64,000 nucleotides of DNA from Sphaerotilus sulfidivorans. GTDB lineage: Bacteria; Pseudomonadota; Gammaproteobacteria; Burkholderiales; Burkholderiaceae_C. Positions within the stretch are counted from its first letter, which is position 1. Every line of letters begins with the position of its first letter. A model generated the notes under the pieces. It did not search any database, had not been told where the DNA came from, and saw only the letters and a program-made list of their open reading frames with translations. The stretch covers positions 1 through 64,000 of the forward strand of contig NZ_JACCPY010000024.1 in assembly GCF_013426975.1 (NCBI RefSeq), in the 5' to 3' direction. Below, one piece after another: positions 54,490-63,832 of the stretch. The position numbers were made by a program, and so were the translations under genes.

Positions 54490-55286
54490 AAGTCGTCCTG
54501 TTCTGCGGCGGACTCGGCACGCGGCTGCGCGAGCATTCCGACACCATCCCCAAGCCGCTGGTCAACATCGGCGTGCGGCCGATCCTGTGGCACCTGATGC
54601 GCTACTACGCGCACTTCGGCCACAAGGAATTCATCCTCTGCCTGGGCTACCGCGGCGACCTGATCCGCGACTATTTCCTGAACTACAACGAGTGCCTGTC
54701 GAACGACTTCGTGCTCAGCGAGGGCGGCCGGCGCATCGAGCTGATGCGCAGCGACCTGCAGGACTGGAAGATCACCTTCGTCGACACCGGCCTGCACGCC
54801 AACATCGGCCAGCGCCTGCTGCGGGTGCGCCAGCACCTCGGCGACGACGAGGAGTTCCTGGCCAACTACGCCGACGGCCTGAGCGACCTGCCGCTGGACC
54901 GCCACATCGCCGAGTTCCGCGCGCGCGGTGCCGCCGCCAGCTTCGTCGCGGTGCCTTCGCCGCAGAGCTTCCACACGCTGCACGGCGACGAGGACGGCCT
55001 GGTGACCTCCTTCGGCCCGATGAGCGAGGCCAGCCCCTTCTGGATCAACGCCGGCTTCTTCTGCCTGCGCCGCGAGATCTTCGATCTGATCGAGGAGGGC
55101 GACGAGCTGGTGGAGGCGCCGTTCCAGCGCCTGATCGCGCAGCGCCGCCTGGGCGTGTTCCGCTACCGCGGCTTCTGGCAGGCGATGGACACCTTCAAGG
55201 ACAAGATCACCTACGACCGCATGGAAGGCCGCGGCGAGTGCCCGTGGATGGTCTGGAAGGACGAGCGCCTGCAGGGGGCGGCCTGA
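54486..55286 (+). CDS. rfbF: glucose-1-phosphate cytidylyltransferase-like
   Basis: A 266-aa nucleotidyltransferase making CDP-glucose from CTP and glucose-1-phosphate. Signature GGLGTRLREHSDTIPKP (residues 8-24), then LVNIGVRPILWHLMRYYAHFG, YADGLSDLPLD (metal-binding Asp) and GFWQAMDTFKDK. Unlike enterobacterial RfbF it is a little diverged around residue 60 (NECLSNDFVLSEGGRRIEL). It supplies the substrate for RfbG. ATGA overlap with the preceding gene; it follows the dehydratase, in reverse of the usual rfbF-rfbG order. Confidence 0.9.
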   Translation: MKVVLFCGGLGTRLREHSDTIPKPLVNIGVRPILWHLMRYYAHFGHKEFILCLGYRGDLIRDYFLNYNECLSNDFVLSEGGRRIELMRSDLQDWKITFVDTGLHANIGQRLLRVRQHLGDDEEFLANYADGLSDLPLDRHIAEFRARGAAASFVAVPSPQSFHTLHGDEDGLVTSFGPMSEASPFWINAGFFCLRREIFDLIEEGDELVEAPFQRLIAQRRLGVFRYRGFWQAMDTFKDKITYDRMEGRGECPWMVWKDERLQGAA

Positions 55287-55936
55287 TGCTGAGGCTCGAT
55301 CCAGCCGCCGGGCGCCAGCGGCTGCATCTGCTGTGCCTGGGGGCGCACAGCGATGATCTGGAGATCGGCTGCGGCGGCGTGCTGCTGCGCTGGCTGGCCG
55401 AGGTGCCCGAGCTGCACCTGACCTGGGTGGTGCTGAGCGCGCCGGGCGAGCGCGCCCGGGAGGCGCGGCGCAGCGCGCGTGCGCTGATGAAGGGCGCGGC
55501 CGGGCTGGAGATCGTCATCGGCGACTTCGCGGACGCGCAGTTCCCGGCCGAGCTGCCGCGGCTGAAGGCCTTCCTGGCCGAACTGGGCCGGCGGGTGTCG
55601 CCCGACCTGGTGCTGACGCACCGGCTGGAGGACCGCCACCAGGACCACCGCACGGTGGCCGAGCTGACCTGGCAGACCTGGCGCGACCATCTGATCCTCG
55701 AGTACGAGATCCCGAAGTACGAGGGCGATCTCGGCCAGCCCAATGTCTATGTGCCGCTGACGGCCGAGCAGGCCCGGCGCAAGGTCCGCCACCTGATGCG
55801 CCACTTCGGCAGCCAGCGCTCGAAGGGCTGGTTCTCGGAGGCGACCTTTCGCGGCCTGATGGCGCTGCGCGGCATCGAATGCCGCGCGCCCGACGGCCAG
55901 GCCGAGGCGCTGCACGCGCGCAAGGTGGTGCTGTGA
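55286..55936 (+). CDS. PIG-L/LmbE family deacetylase
   Basis: A 216-aa zinc-dependent N-deacetylase-like protein: LCLGAHSDDLEIGCGG (about residues 16-31; the AHxDD metal motif), VLSAPGERAREARRSA and THRLEDRHQDHRTVAEL (the His-x-x-His metal ligands). In polysaccharide clusters these deacetylate N-acetyl sugars or a lipid-linked glycan. It is coupled on both sides (TGATG with rfbF, GTGA with the SDR gene). Confidence 0.87.
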   Translation: MLRLDPAAGRQRLHLLCLGAHSDDLEIGCGGVLLRWLAEVPELHLTWVVLSAPGERAREARRSARALMKGAAGLEIVIGDFADAQFPAELPRLKAFLAELGRRVSPDLVLTHRLEDRHQDHRTVAELTWQTWRDHLILEYEIPKYEGDLGQPNVYVPLTAEQARRKVRHLMRHFGSQRSKGWFSEATFRGLMALRGIECRAPDGQAEALHARKVVL

Positions 55937-56682
55937 GCGCAGACGGGCCGCCGCCGCAGCGGCTGGTGCTGCTCAGCGGCGGCTCGCGCGGGCTGGGTGC
56001 GGCGCTGGCTGCGGGCTGGCGCGGCGAGGGCTGGCGGGTGCTGACGCTGTCGCGCACCGAGCCGCCCGACACGCCGCCGGGCGACTGGATCCGCGCCGAT
56101 CTGGCCGATCCGGTCGCGGCCGCCGCCGCGCTGTCGGCGGCGCTGGCCGGCATCGATCCGGCCAGCGTGGCGGCGCTGATCGTGCTGCACAACGCCGCGA
56201 CGCTGGAGCCGCTCGGCCCGGTCGAGCAGGCCGCGCCCGAGGCGCTGGCCGCCGGGCTGCAGGTCGGTCTGATCGCCGGGGTCACGCTGCTGGCCGCCGC
56301 GATGGCGCATTTCCGCGCCAGCCCGGGGCGCAAGATCGTCGCGCAGGTCAGCTCGGGCGCGGCGCTGCGCAGCCACGCCGGGCTGACGGTCTACGGCGCG
56401 GCCAAGGCCGGACTGGATCATTTCATCCGCGGGCTGGCTGTCGACGAGGCGACGCAGTGCCGGCCCTTTCTCCCGGTCGCGCTCGATCCGGGCGCGATGG
56501 ATACCGCGATGCAGCAGCGCCTGCGCCAGCGCAATGCGGCCGGCAGCCGCCAGCGCGAGCAGGCCGGCCAGCTCGGGGCGGTGGAGGAGGTCGCGGCGTG
56601 GATGCGCGCTGTGCTGGCCTCACCCGGACTGAAGCCGGGCTCGCGCCATCATGTGCGCGACGGGCTGGCCGGCGTCGCCTGA
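55933..56682 (+). CDS. short-chain dehydrogenase/reductase of sugar operon
   Basis: A 249-aa classical SDR. The nucleotide-binding motif is LLSGGSRGLGAAL (about residues 13-25), with VLHNAATLEPLG, Ser in VAQVSSGAAL and the catalytic Tyr-x3-Lys in VYGAAKAGLDHF. The start is GTG overlapping the preceding stop. As the last operon gene it is a natural candidate for the 4-ketoreductase that finishes the CDP sugar, although classical SDRs of this size are less usual for that step. Its end overlaps ubiX by 34 bp (convergent). Confidence 0.82.
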   Translation: MSADGPPPQRLVLLSGGSRGLGAALAAGWRGEGWRVLTLSRTEPPDTPPGDWIRADLADPVAAAAALSAALAGIDPASVAALIVLHNAATLEPLGPVEQAAPEALAAGLQVGLIAGVTLLAAAMAHFRASPGRKIVAQVSSGAALRSHAGLTVYGAAKAGLDHFIRGLAVDEATQCRPFLPVALDPGAMDTAMQQRLRQRNAAGSRQREQAGQLGAVEEVAAWMRAVLASPGLKPGSRHHVRDGLAGVA

Positions 56683-57254
56683 CCGAGCCCCGCCCAGGCC
56701 TGCGGCCGGGCCGCGGCGATGCCGGCGAGCTGCAGCACCCGCTCGACCGTCTCGTCGACCAGCTCGGCGATGGTCTGCGGCCGGTGGTAGAAGGCCGGCA
56801 GCGGCGGGAAGACGATGCCGCCCATCTCGGTGACGGCGGTCATGTTGCGCAGGTGGGCCAGGTTGAACGGCGTCTCGCGCACCATCAGGATCAGGCGGCG
56901 GCGCTCCTTGAGCGTCACGTCGGCCGCGCGGGTCAGCAGGTTGTCGCCGAAGCCGTGCGCGATCGCGGCCAGCGTCTTCATCGTGCAGGGCGCGATCACC
57001 ATCGCCGCGGTGTCGAAGCTGCCGCTGGCGATGCAGGCGCCGATCTCGCCGGGCGCATGCGCGACCGTGGCCAGCGACTCCAGCGCGCGCCGGTCCAGGC
57101 CGCATTCGTGATGCACGTTGAGCACGCCCGAGGGCGTGACCACCAGATGCGTCTCGACGCCCAGATCGCGCGCCCGCTCCAGCAGGCGCACGCCATAGGC
57201 GGCGCCCGAGGCGCCGGTGATGCCGACGACCAGCCGCGGGCGCATGGCCGTCAT
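56649..57254 (-). CDS. ubiX: flavin prenyltransferase UbiX
   Basis: A 201-aa enzyme making prenylated FMN, the cofactor of the UbiD decarboxylase in ubiquinone synthesis. It has LVVGITGASGAAYGVRLLE (about residues 8-26), IASGSFDTAAMVIAPCTMKT, ADVTLKERRRLILMVRETPFN and the final GGIVFPPLPAFYHRP. ATG 57254 overlaps the grxD stop by one base. UbiD is not in the window. Confidence 0.94.
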   Translation of the reverse strand: MTAMRPRLVVGITGASGAAYGVRLLERARDLGVETHLVVTPSGVLNVHHECGLDRRALESLATVAHAPGEIGACIASGSFDTAAMVIAPCTMKTLAAIAHGFGDNLLTRAADVTLKERRRLILMVRETPFNLAHLRNMTAVTEMGGIVFPPLPAFYHRPQTIAELVDETVERVLQLAGIAAARPQAWAGLGQATPASPSRT

Positions 57255-57568
57255 CAGGCCTTCGGTGCCAGCAGCTGCTGCAGCTCGCCCGCCTGGTACA
57301 TCTCCATCATGATGTCCGAGCCGCCGACGAATTCGCCGTTGATGTAGAGCTGCGGGATGGTCGGCCAGTTCGAGTAGTCCTTGATGCCCTGGCGGATCGC
57401 CGGATCCTCGAGCACGTTGACGGTGGTGATCTGGTTGACGCCGCAGGCCTTCAGGATCTGCACCGCGCGGCCGGAGAAGCCGCACTGCGGAAACTGGGCG
57501 GTGCCCTTCATGAACAGGACAACCGGGTTGCCCTTGACGAGTTCGTCGATCTGCTGATGGGTGCTCAT
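57254..57568 (-). CDS. grxD: monothiol glutaredoxin, Grx4 family
   Basis: A 104-aa CGFS-type glutaredoxin that binds and transfers [2Fe-2S] clusters. It has [20 protein letters not shown] with the CGFS active site, [16 protein letters not shown] and the GGSDIM glutathione-binding segment. It is upstream of, and coupled to, ubiX. Confidence 0.96.
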   Translation of the reverse strand: MSTHQQIDELVKGNPVVLFMKGTAQFPQCGFSGRAVQILKACGVNQITTVNVLEDPAIRQGIKDYSNWPTIPQLYINGEFVGGSDIMMEMYQAGELQQLLAPKA

Positions 57569-57668
57569 GGCGTGGTTCGGGAGGAGTGGGAAAGAGGATC
57601 GGGAATCAGGGCCGATTTATAAGGCAAAGCGGCAGCGCCGGCCTGCGGACCGCAAGAGACCGCGCCGC

Positions 57669-58490
57669 TCAGTCCGGTCGGCGCGCACCGGTGCAGCGGC
57701 GGTGGCCGGCCAGGTCCTGGCGGTGTGCTACCGCCTGCCAGCCGGCCGCATGCAGCAGCGCCGCGACCGCGTCGGCCTGGTCGTGGCCATGCTCGAGCAG
57801 CAGCCAGCCGCCGGGCGCCAGATGCGCCGGCGCGTCGGCGACGATCTGGCGGATCGCGTCCAGGCCGTCGGCGCCGGAGGTCAGCGCCAGGAGCGGCTCG
57901 TGGCGCAGCGCCGGCAGGTGCGCGTCGCCCTCGGCGATGTAGGGCGGGTTGCTGACGATCAGGTCGAACATGCGCCCGGTCAGCGGCGCGAACCATGCGC
58001 CCTCATGCCAGTCGACCGCAAGACCCAGCCGCTCGCCGTTGCCGCGCGCGACCGCCAGCGCCGCCGGGCTGAGGTCGACCGCGCCGACCTGCGCATCCGG
58101 CCGCCGCGACTTGAGCGCCAGCGCGACGGCGCCGCTGCCGGTGCCCAGATCGACCAGCGCGCGGCCCGGCGGCAGCGCGGCCAGCACGTCGAGCGCCCAG
58201 TCGACCAGCGTCTCGGTGTCGGGCCGCGGGTCGAGCACGTCGGGCGTGACCGCCAGCATCAGGCCGTGGAACTCGTGCTGGCCGGTGAGATAGGCGACAG
58301 GCACGTCGTCGCGCCGCCGGGCCAGCCAGTCCTGCCAGCGCGCCTGCTGCGCGTCGTCGAGTGGCGCGTCGTCATGCGTCAGCAGCCAGGTGCGTGATCG
58401 CGCCAGCAGCGCGCCGAGCAGCGCCATCGCGTCCGCGCGGTCCAGCCCCTGCGCACGCGCTTGCCGCAGCGCCTCGGCGACGGTGGTCAT
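57669..58490 (-). CDS. prmC: release factor glutamine methyltransferase PrmC
   Basis: A 273-aa SAM methyltransferase modifying the Gln of the GGQ motif in RF1 and RF2. It has an N-terminal helical domain, then [30 protein letters not shown] and the catalytic NPPY in [18 protein letters not shown] 58490 overlaps the prfA stop (ATGA), so enzyme and substrate are co-translated, the usual prfA-prmC arrangement. Confidence 0.96.
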   Translation of the reverse strand: MTTVAEALRQARAQGLDRADAMALLGALLARSRTWLLTHDDAPLDDAQQARWQDWLARRRDDVPVAYLTGQHEFHGLMLAVTPDVLDPRPDTETLVDWALDVLAALPPGRALVDLGTGSGAVALALKSRRPDAQVGAVDLSPAALAVARGNGERLGLAVDWHEGAWFAPLTGRMFDLIVSNPPYIAEGDAHLPALRHEPLLALTSGADGLDAIRQIVADAPAHLAPGGWLLLEHGHDQADAVAALLHAAGWQAVAHRQDLAGHRRCTGARRPD

Positions 58491-59569
58491 GCCTGCGCTT
58501 CCATCTCGGCGAGCAGCTCGGCGGCGCGGGCGGCCTTCAGCGCGGCGACGACCTCGTCCAGGTCGCCTTCCATGATGGCGCCCAGCTTGTAGAGCGTCAG
58601 GTTGATGCGGTGGTCGGTCAGGCGCCCCTGCGGGAAGTTGTAGGTGCGGATGCGGTCGGAGCGGTCGCCCGAGCCGATCAGGCCCTTGCGGGTCGCGGCC
58701 TCGCGGGCCTGGCGCTCCAGCCGTTCCCTGTCGCGCAGCCGCGCGGCCAGCACCGCCAGCGCCTTGGCCTTGTTGCGGTGCTGGCTGCGGTCGTCCTGGC
58801 ATTCGGCCACCAGCCCGGTCGGCAGGTGGGTGACGCGCACCGCCGAGTCGGTCTTGTTGATGTGCTGGCCGCCGGCGCCGCTGGCGCGGAAGGTGTCGAT
58901 GCGCAGCTCGGCCGGGTTGAGCGTGACCTCCTCGGCCTCGTCCGGCTCGGGCAGCACCGCCACCGTGCAGGCGCTGGTGTGGATGCGCCCCTGCGTCTCG
59001 GTGGCCGGCACGCGCTGCACCCGGTGGCCGCCGGACTCGAACTTCAGCGCTTCATAGACCGTGTCGCCGGCCAGCCGCACGACCACTTCCTTGTAGCCGC
59101 CGAGGTCGGATTCGTTCGCCGACATGATCTCGGCCTGCCAGCCCTGGCGCTCGGCGTGGCGCAGGTACATGCGCAGCAGGTCGCCGGCGAAGAGCGCCGA
59201 CTCGTCGCCGCCGGTGCCGGCGCGGATCTCGAGAAAGGCGCTGCGGTCGTCGTCCGGGTCGCGCGGCAAGAGGGCCGTCTGCAGCTCGGCGTCGAGCCGG
59301 GCGATGTCGGCCTCGGCGGCGGCGATCTCCTCGCGCGCCATCTCGGCCAGGTCGGCGTCGTCCAGCATCACGCGGGCGTCCTGCAGGTCGCGCTCGCGCT
59401 GCTGCAGCTGCGTCCAGCGCCCGGCCAGCGCCGAGACGCGCGCGTGGTCGCGGGTGAGGGTGCGCAGCCGGCCGATGTCGGCCATGACCTGCGGATCGGC
59501 CAGGGCGGCGTCGAGTTCGGCAAGGCGCAGGATCTGGCGGTCGAGCTGCTGGCGCAGGAAAGGCGTCAT
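58487..59569 (-). CDS. prfA: peptide chain release factor 1
   Basis: 360-aa RF1, which reads UAA and UAG. The codon-recognition PxT motif is in [10 protein letters not shown], the catalytic GGQ in [18 protein letters not shown], with the C-terminal [15 protein letters not shown]. The length is exactly that of the family. Its ATG (59569) overlaps the hemA stop, so hemA-prfA-prmC is one operon. Confidence 0.97.
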   Translation of the reverse strand: MTPFLRQQLDRQILRLAELDAALADPQVMADIGRLRTLTRDHARVSALAGRWTQLQQRERDLQDARVMLDDADLAEMAREEIAAAEADIARLDAELQTALLPRDPDDDRSAFLEIRAGTGGDESALFAGDLLRMYLRHAERQGWQAEIMSANESDLGGYKEVVVRLAGDTVYEALKFESGGHRVQRVPATETQGRIHTSACTVAVLPEPDEAEEVTLNPAELRIDTFRASGAGGQHINKTDSAVRVTHLPTGLVAECQDDRSQHRNKAKALAVLAARLRDRERLERQAREAATRKGLIGSGDRSDRIRTYNFPQGRLTDHRINLTLYKLGAIMEGDLDEVVAALKAARAAELLAEMEAQA

Positions 59570-60849
59570 CGGGTCGGGTTCTCGCCGCGCAGGAACAGCC
59601 GCGTGACCGCGTCGATCATCTGCGCGCGCTGCTGCGGGTCGGCGTTGTGGAGTTCGGCCATCGCGCCGTGCAGCATCTTCTGCGTCAGGCCGCGCGCCAG
59701 CGCCTCCAGCGCCTCGTCGGGCGAGTCGCCGCGGGCCAGCAGCTTGCGCGCACGGGCCAGCTCGTGCTGGCGCCACTGCTCGGCCTGCGCGTTGAGCGAG
59801 CGGATCAGCGGCACGGTGGCGCGCTGGTCGAGCCAGTGCACGAAGTTCTGCACGCCCGACTCGATGATCGCCTCGGCCTGTGCGACGGCCGCCTGGCGCT
59901 TCTCGCCGGCGGTCTGCACCACCGCCGACAGGTCGTCGACGGTGTAGAGATAGACATCCTCGAGCTGCGCGACCTCGGGCTCGATGTCGCGCGGCACGGC
60001 CAGGTCGACCATGAAGATCGGGCGGCGCCGGCGCGCCTTCAGCGCGCGCTCGACCGCCCCGAGACCGATCAGCGGCAGCGCGCTGGCGGTGCACGACACC
60101 ACCGCGTCGAACTCGTGCAGGCGCGAGGGCAGGTCGGCCAGCCGCATCACCTCCGCGCCGAACTGCGCGGCGAGCTTTTCGCCGCGCTCGAGCGTGCGGT
60201 TGGCGATGGTGATGTGGCGCGGCGCCTTCGCGGCGAAGTGGGTCGCGGCCAGCTCGATCATCTCGCCGGCGCCGACGAAGAGGATGCGGATGCGGCTCAG
60301 GTCCTCGAAGAGCTGGCCGGCCAGGCGCACGGCGGCGGCGGCCATGCTGATCGAGTGCGCGCCGATCTCGGTGGCGGTGCGCACTTCCTTGGCGACCGAG
60401 AAGGAGCGCTGGAAGAGCTGGTGCAGCGTCGTGCCCAGCATGCCGGCGGCATCGGCCTCGCGCACCGCCTGCTTCATCTGGCCGAGGATCTGCGCCTCGC
60501 CCAGCACCATCGAGTCCAGCCCGGAGGCGACGCGGAAGGCGTGGCGCGCGGCTTCCTGGCGCTCCATCACATGGGTGTGGCGCAGCAGCTCGTCGGCGCT
60601 GACGCCGCCGTGTGCGGCCAGCCACTCCAGCGTCGGGCGCACCAGCGTGCGGCTCTGCGGCGTGGGGGTGGCGATGTAGAGCTCGGTGCGGTTGCAGGTC
60701 GACAGCAGCGCGGCCTCGGGGGTGGCGCGCGACAGGCCGGAGCGCAGGCCGTGCAGCGCCGCCGGGATCTGCTCCAGCGTGAACGCGAACCGGCCGCGCA
60801 GGTCGACCGGCGCGGTGTGATGGTTCAGGCTGAGGGCGAAGACGCTCAT
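59566..60849 (-). CDS. hemA: glutamyl-tRNA reductase
   Basis: A 427-aa enzyme, the first committed step of C5 tetrapyrrole synthesis (glutamyl-tRNA to glutamate-1-semialdehyde). It has [20 protein letters not shown], the catalytic Cys in [23 protein letters not shown], the NADPH-binding [14 protein letters not shown] and a C-terminal dimerisation helix. A -10-like TACAAT (60861-60856) sits six bases before the ATG with no ribosome site, suggesting a leaderless start. Confidence 0.97.
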   Translation of the reverse strand: MSVFALSLNHHTAPVDLRGRFAFTLEQIPAALHGLRSGLSRATPEAALLSTCNRTELYIATPTPQSRTLVRPTLEWLAAHGGVSADELLRHTHVMERQEAARHAFRVASGLDSMVLGEAQILGQMKQAVREADAAGMLGTTLHQLFQRSFSVAKEVRTATEIGAHSISMAAAAVRLAGQLFEDLSRIRILFVGAGEMIELAATHFAAKAPRHITIANRTLERGEKLAAQFGAEVMRLADLPSRLHEFDAVVSCTASALPLIGLGAVERALKARRRRPIFMVDLAVPRDIEPEVAQLEDVYLYTVDDLSAVVQTAGEKRQAAVAQAEAIIESGVQNFVHWLDQRATVPLIRSLNAQAEQWRQHELARARKLLARGDSPDEALEALARGLTQKMLHGAMAELHNADPQQRAQMIDAVTRLFLRGENPTR

Positions 60850-60935
60850 CGCGCGATTGTAAGATCCCCGGCCTGACTCCTCATCTTGATGAGGCTCATG
60901 TTTCCGCTTGATGAACCTCCCGGGAGATCCCGACG

Positions 60936-61244
60936 ATGGGCCCGATCGACGCTTTCTGGCACCTGTGCAATTTCCTGCTGCCGGCGCTGGTGACCGCGCT
61001 GCTGACCACCTCGGCCTGCCGCGTGCTGTGGCGCCGAGCGCTCGGCGGCCTGTCCTGGCGGGCCCTGCTGCGTCCGGCCCTGATCGCAGCGCTGCTGGCG
61101 CAGACGGGCGCGCTGGTGCTGGCGGGCCGCGACGGCAGCATGCTCGGCCATGCGGCACTGGTGCTGGCGGTGGCGCTGGCGCTGTGGTGGCGCGCCTTCG
61201 GGCCGGGCTCGGCGAGCGAGGGTGCCGGCGTCCCCCCGGCCTGA
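60936..61244 (+). CDS. small hypothetical inner-membrane protein
   Basis: A 102-aa protein with about three predicted TM helices ([20 protein letters not shown] about residues 8-27, [34 protein letters not shown]) and a short polar tail. GGGAGA lies at a suitable distance from the ATG. It diverges from hemA. A CCTCAT-CTTG-ATGAGG hairpin (60879-60894) lies in the gap. Function unknown. Confidence 0.65.
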   Translation: MGPIDAFWHLCNFLLPALVTALLTTSACRVLWRRALGGLSWRALLRPALIAALLAQTGALVLAGRDGSMLGHAALVLAVALALWWRAFGPGSASEGAGVPPA

Positions 61245-61268
61245 GGGGCAGACGGGATCAGGCCCAGG

Positions 61269-62222
61269 TCAGACCGGCGTCGGTGAGCCGCTGCACAGCG
61301 GATGGGTCTGCCACGGATCACGGTCGGCGTCGCCGAAGGTGCGCAGCATGAAGTTCCAGAACGCGCGGGTGCGCGCCGGCACATGCTTGCGCGAGGGCAT
61401 GGTCATCCACAGCCCCAGGCTCAGCGCATGCCAGCCCGGCAGCACCCGCTCGAGCGCGCCTCGGCGCAGGGCCTCCTCCACCACCAGCGAGGTCAGGCCG
61501 GCAATGCCCAGGCCGGCCAGCGCCGCCGCGTAGAGCGTGTCGGTGTGCGCGGTCGACAGCAGCGGCCGGCGCGGCGTGGGCACCCGCACCGAGCGCTTGT
61601 CGCCGTCATGGTGAAAGCTGACATCGCGCTGCAGCATCGAGGTCGGCGGCAGCAGCATCTGGTGCTGCTCGAGTTCGAGCGGATCGACCGGCCGGCCGGC
61701 GCGGGCCAGATAGGCCGGCGAGGCGCACAGGATCACCTCGCTGCGCGCGAACTGGCGGGCGACGAAATCGCCCTCGGGCGGATCGCGCAGCGCCAGGATG
61801 GTGATGTCATGCTGCTCGTCGATGCTGGCGAGATCGACCGTCGAGGTCAGCGACAGCGTGATGCGCGGATGCTCGGCATGGAAGGCCGGCAGATGGCGCG
61901 CGAGCTGATGGCTGGCGAAGGCCGAGGGCACCATCACCCGCAGATGGCCGTGCGGCTCCTCGCTGGCGGCCTGCACCAGCGACTCGGCCTCGTCCACGTC
62001 GGCGAGAATGGCGCGCACCCGCTCCAGATAGCGTTCGCCCACGCCGGTCAGGGCCAGGCTGCGGGTGGTGCGCTGGATGAGTCGGGCGCCGAGCTGGTCC
62101 TCCAGCTCGGCCACCAGCCGGGTGACGACCGCCGGCGCCAGGTCGAGCGCCCGTGCGGCACCGGCAAAGCTGCCCTCGTCGATGACGCGGGCGAAGACGC
62201 GCATCGCGCGCAACTGATCCAT
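61269..62222 (-). CDS. LysR-family transcriptional regulator
   Basis: A 317-aa regulator: N-terminal winged HTH (MRVFARVIDEGSFAGAARAL, then VVTRLVAELEDQLGARLIQR) and a type-2 periplasmic-binding-like effector domain (about residues 90-300; HLRVMVPSAFASHQLARHLP). It resembles the CrgA/AaeR subgroup. It lies 11 bp downstream of the MBL-fold gene on the same strand, so the two are probably co-transcribed. Effector unknown. Confidence 0.88.
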   Translation of the reverse strand: MDQLRAMRVFARVIDEGSFAGAARALDLAPAVVTRLVAELEDQLGARLIQRTTRSLALTGVGERYLERVRAILADVDEAESLVQAASEEPHGHLRVMVPSAFASHQLARHLPAFHAEHPRITLSLTSTVDLASIDEQHDITILALRDPPEGDFVARQFARSEVILCASPAYLARAGRPVDPLELEQHQMLLPPTSMLQRDVSFHHDGDKRSVRVPTPRRPLLSTAHTDTLYAAALAGLGIAGLTSLVVEEALRRGALERVLPGWHALSLGLWMTMPSRKHVPARTRAFWNFMLRTFGDADRDPWQTHPLCSGSPTPV

Positions 62223-62233
62223 GAGTGCACTCC

Positions 62234-63178
62234 CTAGACATCGTGAAGCCGCTGCTGGTCGTCGAGGCGCAGTGCGTCGACGGCCAGCAGTTCGGCCAGC
62301 AGTTCCTGGAACCACTCGCCCGGGGGGCCGTCGAAGCCTGCCCGGCTGCGGGTCGACTCGAAAAGCGGTGTGGTCTCGGCCCAGGAACGGGCCGCATCGA
62401 GAGCCTGTTGCTGCTCTTCCATCAAGTGATATTTCAGCAGAACCTTGCCGGCATGACGGGCATGCAGTGCCGGATTTGCGACAAAACGGGACAGTCGTCT
62501 GCCGGCGCGCTGCAATGCGGCCGGCACATCGTCGAAAGGCGTGCCGTGACCGGGAATGACCCGCGCCGGCGCGATGCGGCCGATCAGCGCCAGCGTCTCG
62601 GCCACCCGATCGAAGGCGTCGAGGCCGTCGAGCTCCGGAAACACCACGCCGAATCCGTTCTGCCACAGCGCATCGGCCGAGATCAGCACGCCGTCGGTCG
62701 CCTCGAACAGCATCAGCGCGTCCGGGTCGTGTCCGGGTGCGGCCAGCACCTCCCAATGCCGCGTGCCGACCGTCAGCCGTTCGCCGGCGGCCAGCGCACC
62801 CGCCGCCACGAAGCGCGGGCAGCGCTGGCCGGTCGGTCGGTAGCCCAGCCTGTCTTCGTCCCAGTCTATGACTGCCGCAAGCGATCCGGCAGGTACCAGG
62901 ATCTGTGAACTGAATGTGGCCTGGACTGTTGCATTTCCGCCGCAGTGATCCGAGTGCAGATGGGTGTTGAGCACCCGCCGCAGCGGCTCGCCCTGCAGGG
63001 CGTGGTGCAGCAGGGCCAGGGTCTGTCCGGCGTGGTTGCAGTGGCCGGTGTCGACCAGCACCGCGCCTTCGCCGGGCAGGCCGTGCAGCACGATGTTGTT
63101 GGCCGACAGCCAGCCGCGCTCGAGCACCGTCAGCGGGTCGTGCGGGCAGCGGAAGAGGGCGGTGGAATGGTCGGTCAT
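62234..63178 (-). CDS. MBL-fold metallo-hydrolase
   Basis: A 314-aa metallo-beta-lactamase-fold enzyme with the dinuclear metal motif THLHSDHCGG (about residues 72-81), further ligands in LAAPGHDPDAL and VIPGHGTPFD, and a C-terminal helical extension of about 80 residues. The N-terminal NIVLHGLPGEGAVLVDTG is typical of hydrolases acting on thioesters, lactones or oxidised sulfur species; the exact substrate is not deducible. It is upstream of the LysR gene and divergent from the response regulator (33-bp gap). Confidence 0.85.
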   Translation of the reverse strand: MTDHSTALFRCPHDPLTVLERGWLSANNIVLHGLPGEGAVLVDTGHCNHAGQTLALLHHALQGEPLRRVLNTHLHSDHCGGNATVQATFSSQILVPAGSLAAVIDWDEDRLGYRPTGQRCPRFVAAGALAAGERLTVGTRHWEVLAAPGHDPDALMLFEATDGVLISADALWQNGFGVVFPELDGLDAFDRVAETLALIGRIAPARVIPGHGTPFDDVPAALQRAGRRLSRFVANPALHARHAGKVLLKYHLMEEQQQALDAARSWAETTPLFESTRSRAGFDGPPGEWFQELLAELLAVDALRLDDQQRLHDV

Positions 63179-63211
63179 GGCGCTACATTCATCGGCGGGG
63201 AGGAAAGCACC

Positions 63212-63832
63212 ATGAAGTCTGTGCTGCTGATCGATGACCATGTGATGTTCCGGGAGGGACTGGGCCTGCTGCTGGGTCAGCGCCTCGGTCCGATTCGCCT
63301 GCTGGAGGCTGGTTCCCTGCACCTGGGCATGCGGCTGCTGGCGGCGCAGGACCGGCCGGTCGATCTGGTGCTGCTCGACCTGGAGCTGCGCGACAGCCGC
63401 GGGCTGGCCACCTTCGAGCGCCTGCGCCAGTCCTGTCCGCAGCTGCCGGTGCTGGTGCTGTCGGGATCGGTCGACGACATGCCGGCGGCCGAGCTGATCG
63501 AGCGTGGCGCCGCCGGCTTCGTGCCGAAGTCGCTGGGCATCGACGCGCTGGTCGAGCCGGTGCGCCGGCTGCTGCAGTCGGCCGCGCCGGCCGAGCCCGA
63601 GCCGCTGTCGCCGCGTCAGCGGGCGGTGCTCGGCCTGCTGGTCGAGGGCAAGTCGAACAAGCTGATCAGCCGCGAGCTCGACCTGTCCGAGGCGACGGTC
63701 AAGACGCATCTGCAGGCGATCTTCCGCAAGCTCGATGTCTGCAATCGCACGCAGGCGGTGCTGGCCGCGGTGCGGCTCGGACTGGTCGACGAGCATGAGG
63801 CCGAGTGCTTCAGGACGATGACGCACGACTGA
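63212..63832 (+). CDS. NarL/LuxR-family response regulator
   Basis: A 206-aa two-component regulator: receiver domain with LLIDDHVMFREGL (acidic pair), the phospho-acceptor Asp in LVLLDLELRDSRG, Ser in VLVLSGS and Lys in FVPKSLG. A LuxR-type HTH covers about residues 140-200 (LSPRQRAVLGLLVEGKSNK, SEATVKTHLQAIFRKL). GGGAGGA precedes ATG 63212. The 3' end overlaps by 23 bp the end of the convergent histidine kinase gene, its likely partner. Confidence 0.92.
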   Translation: MKSVLLIDDHVMFREGLGLLLGQRLGPIRLLEAGSLHLGMRLLAAQDRPVDLVLLDLELRDSRGLATFERLRQSCPQLPVLVLSGSVDDMPAAELIERGAAGFVPKSLGIDALVEPVRRLLQSAAPAEPEPLSPRQRAVLGLLVEGKSNKLISRELDLSEATVKTHLQAIFRKLDVCNRTQAVLAAVRLGLVDEHEAECFRTMTHD

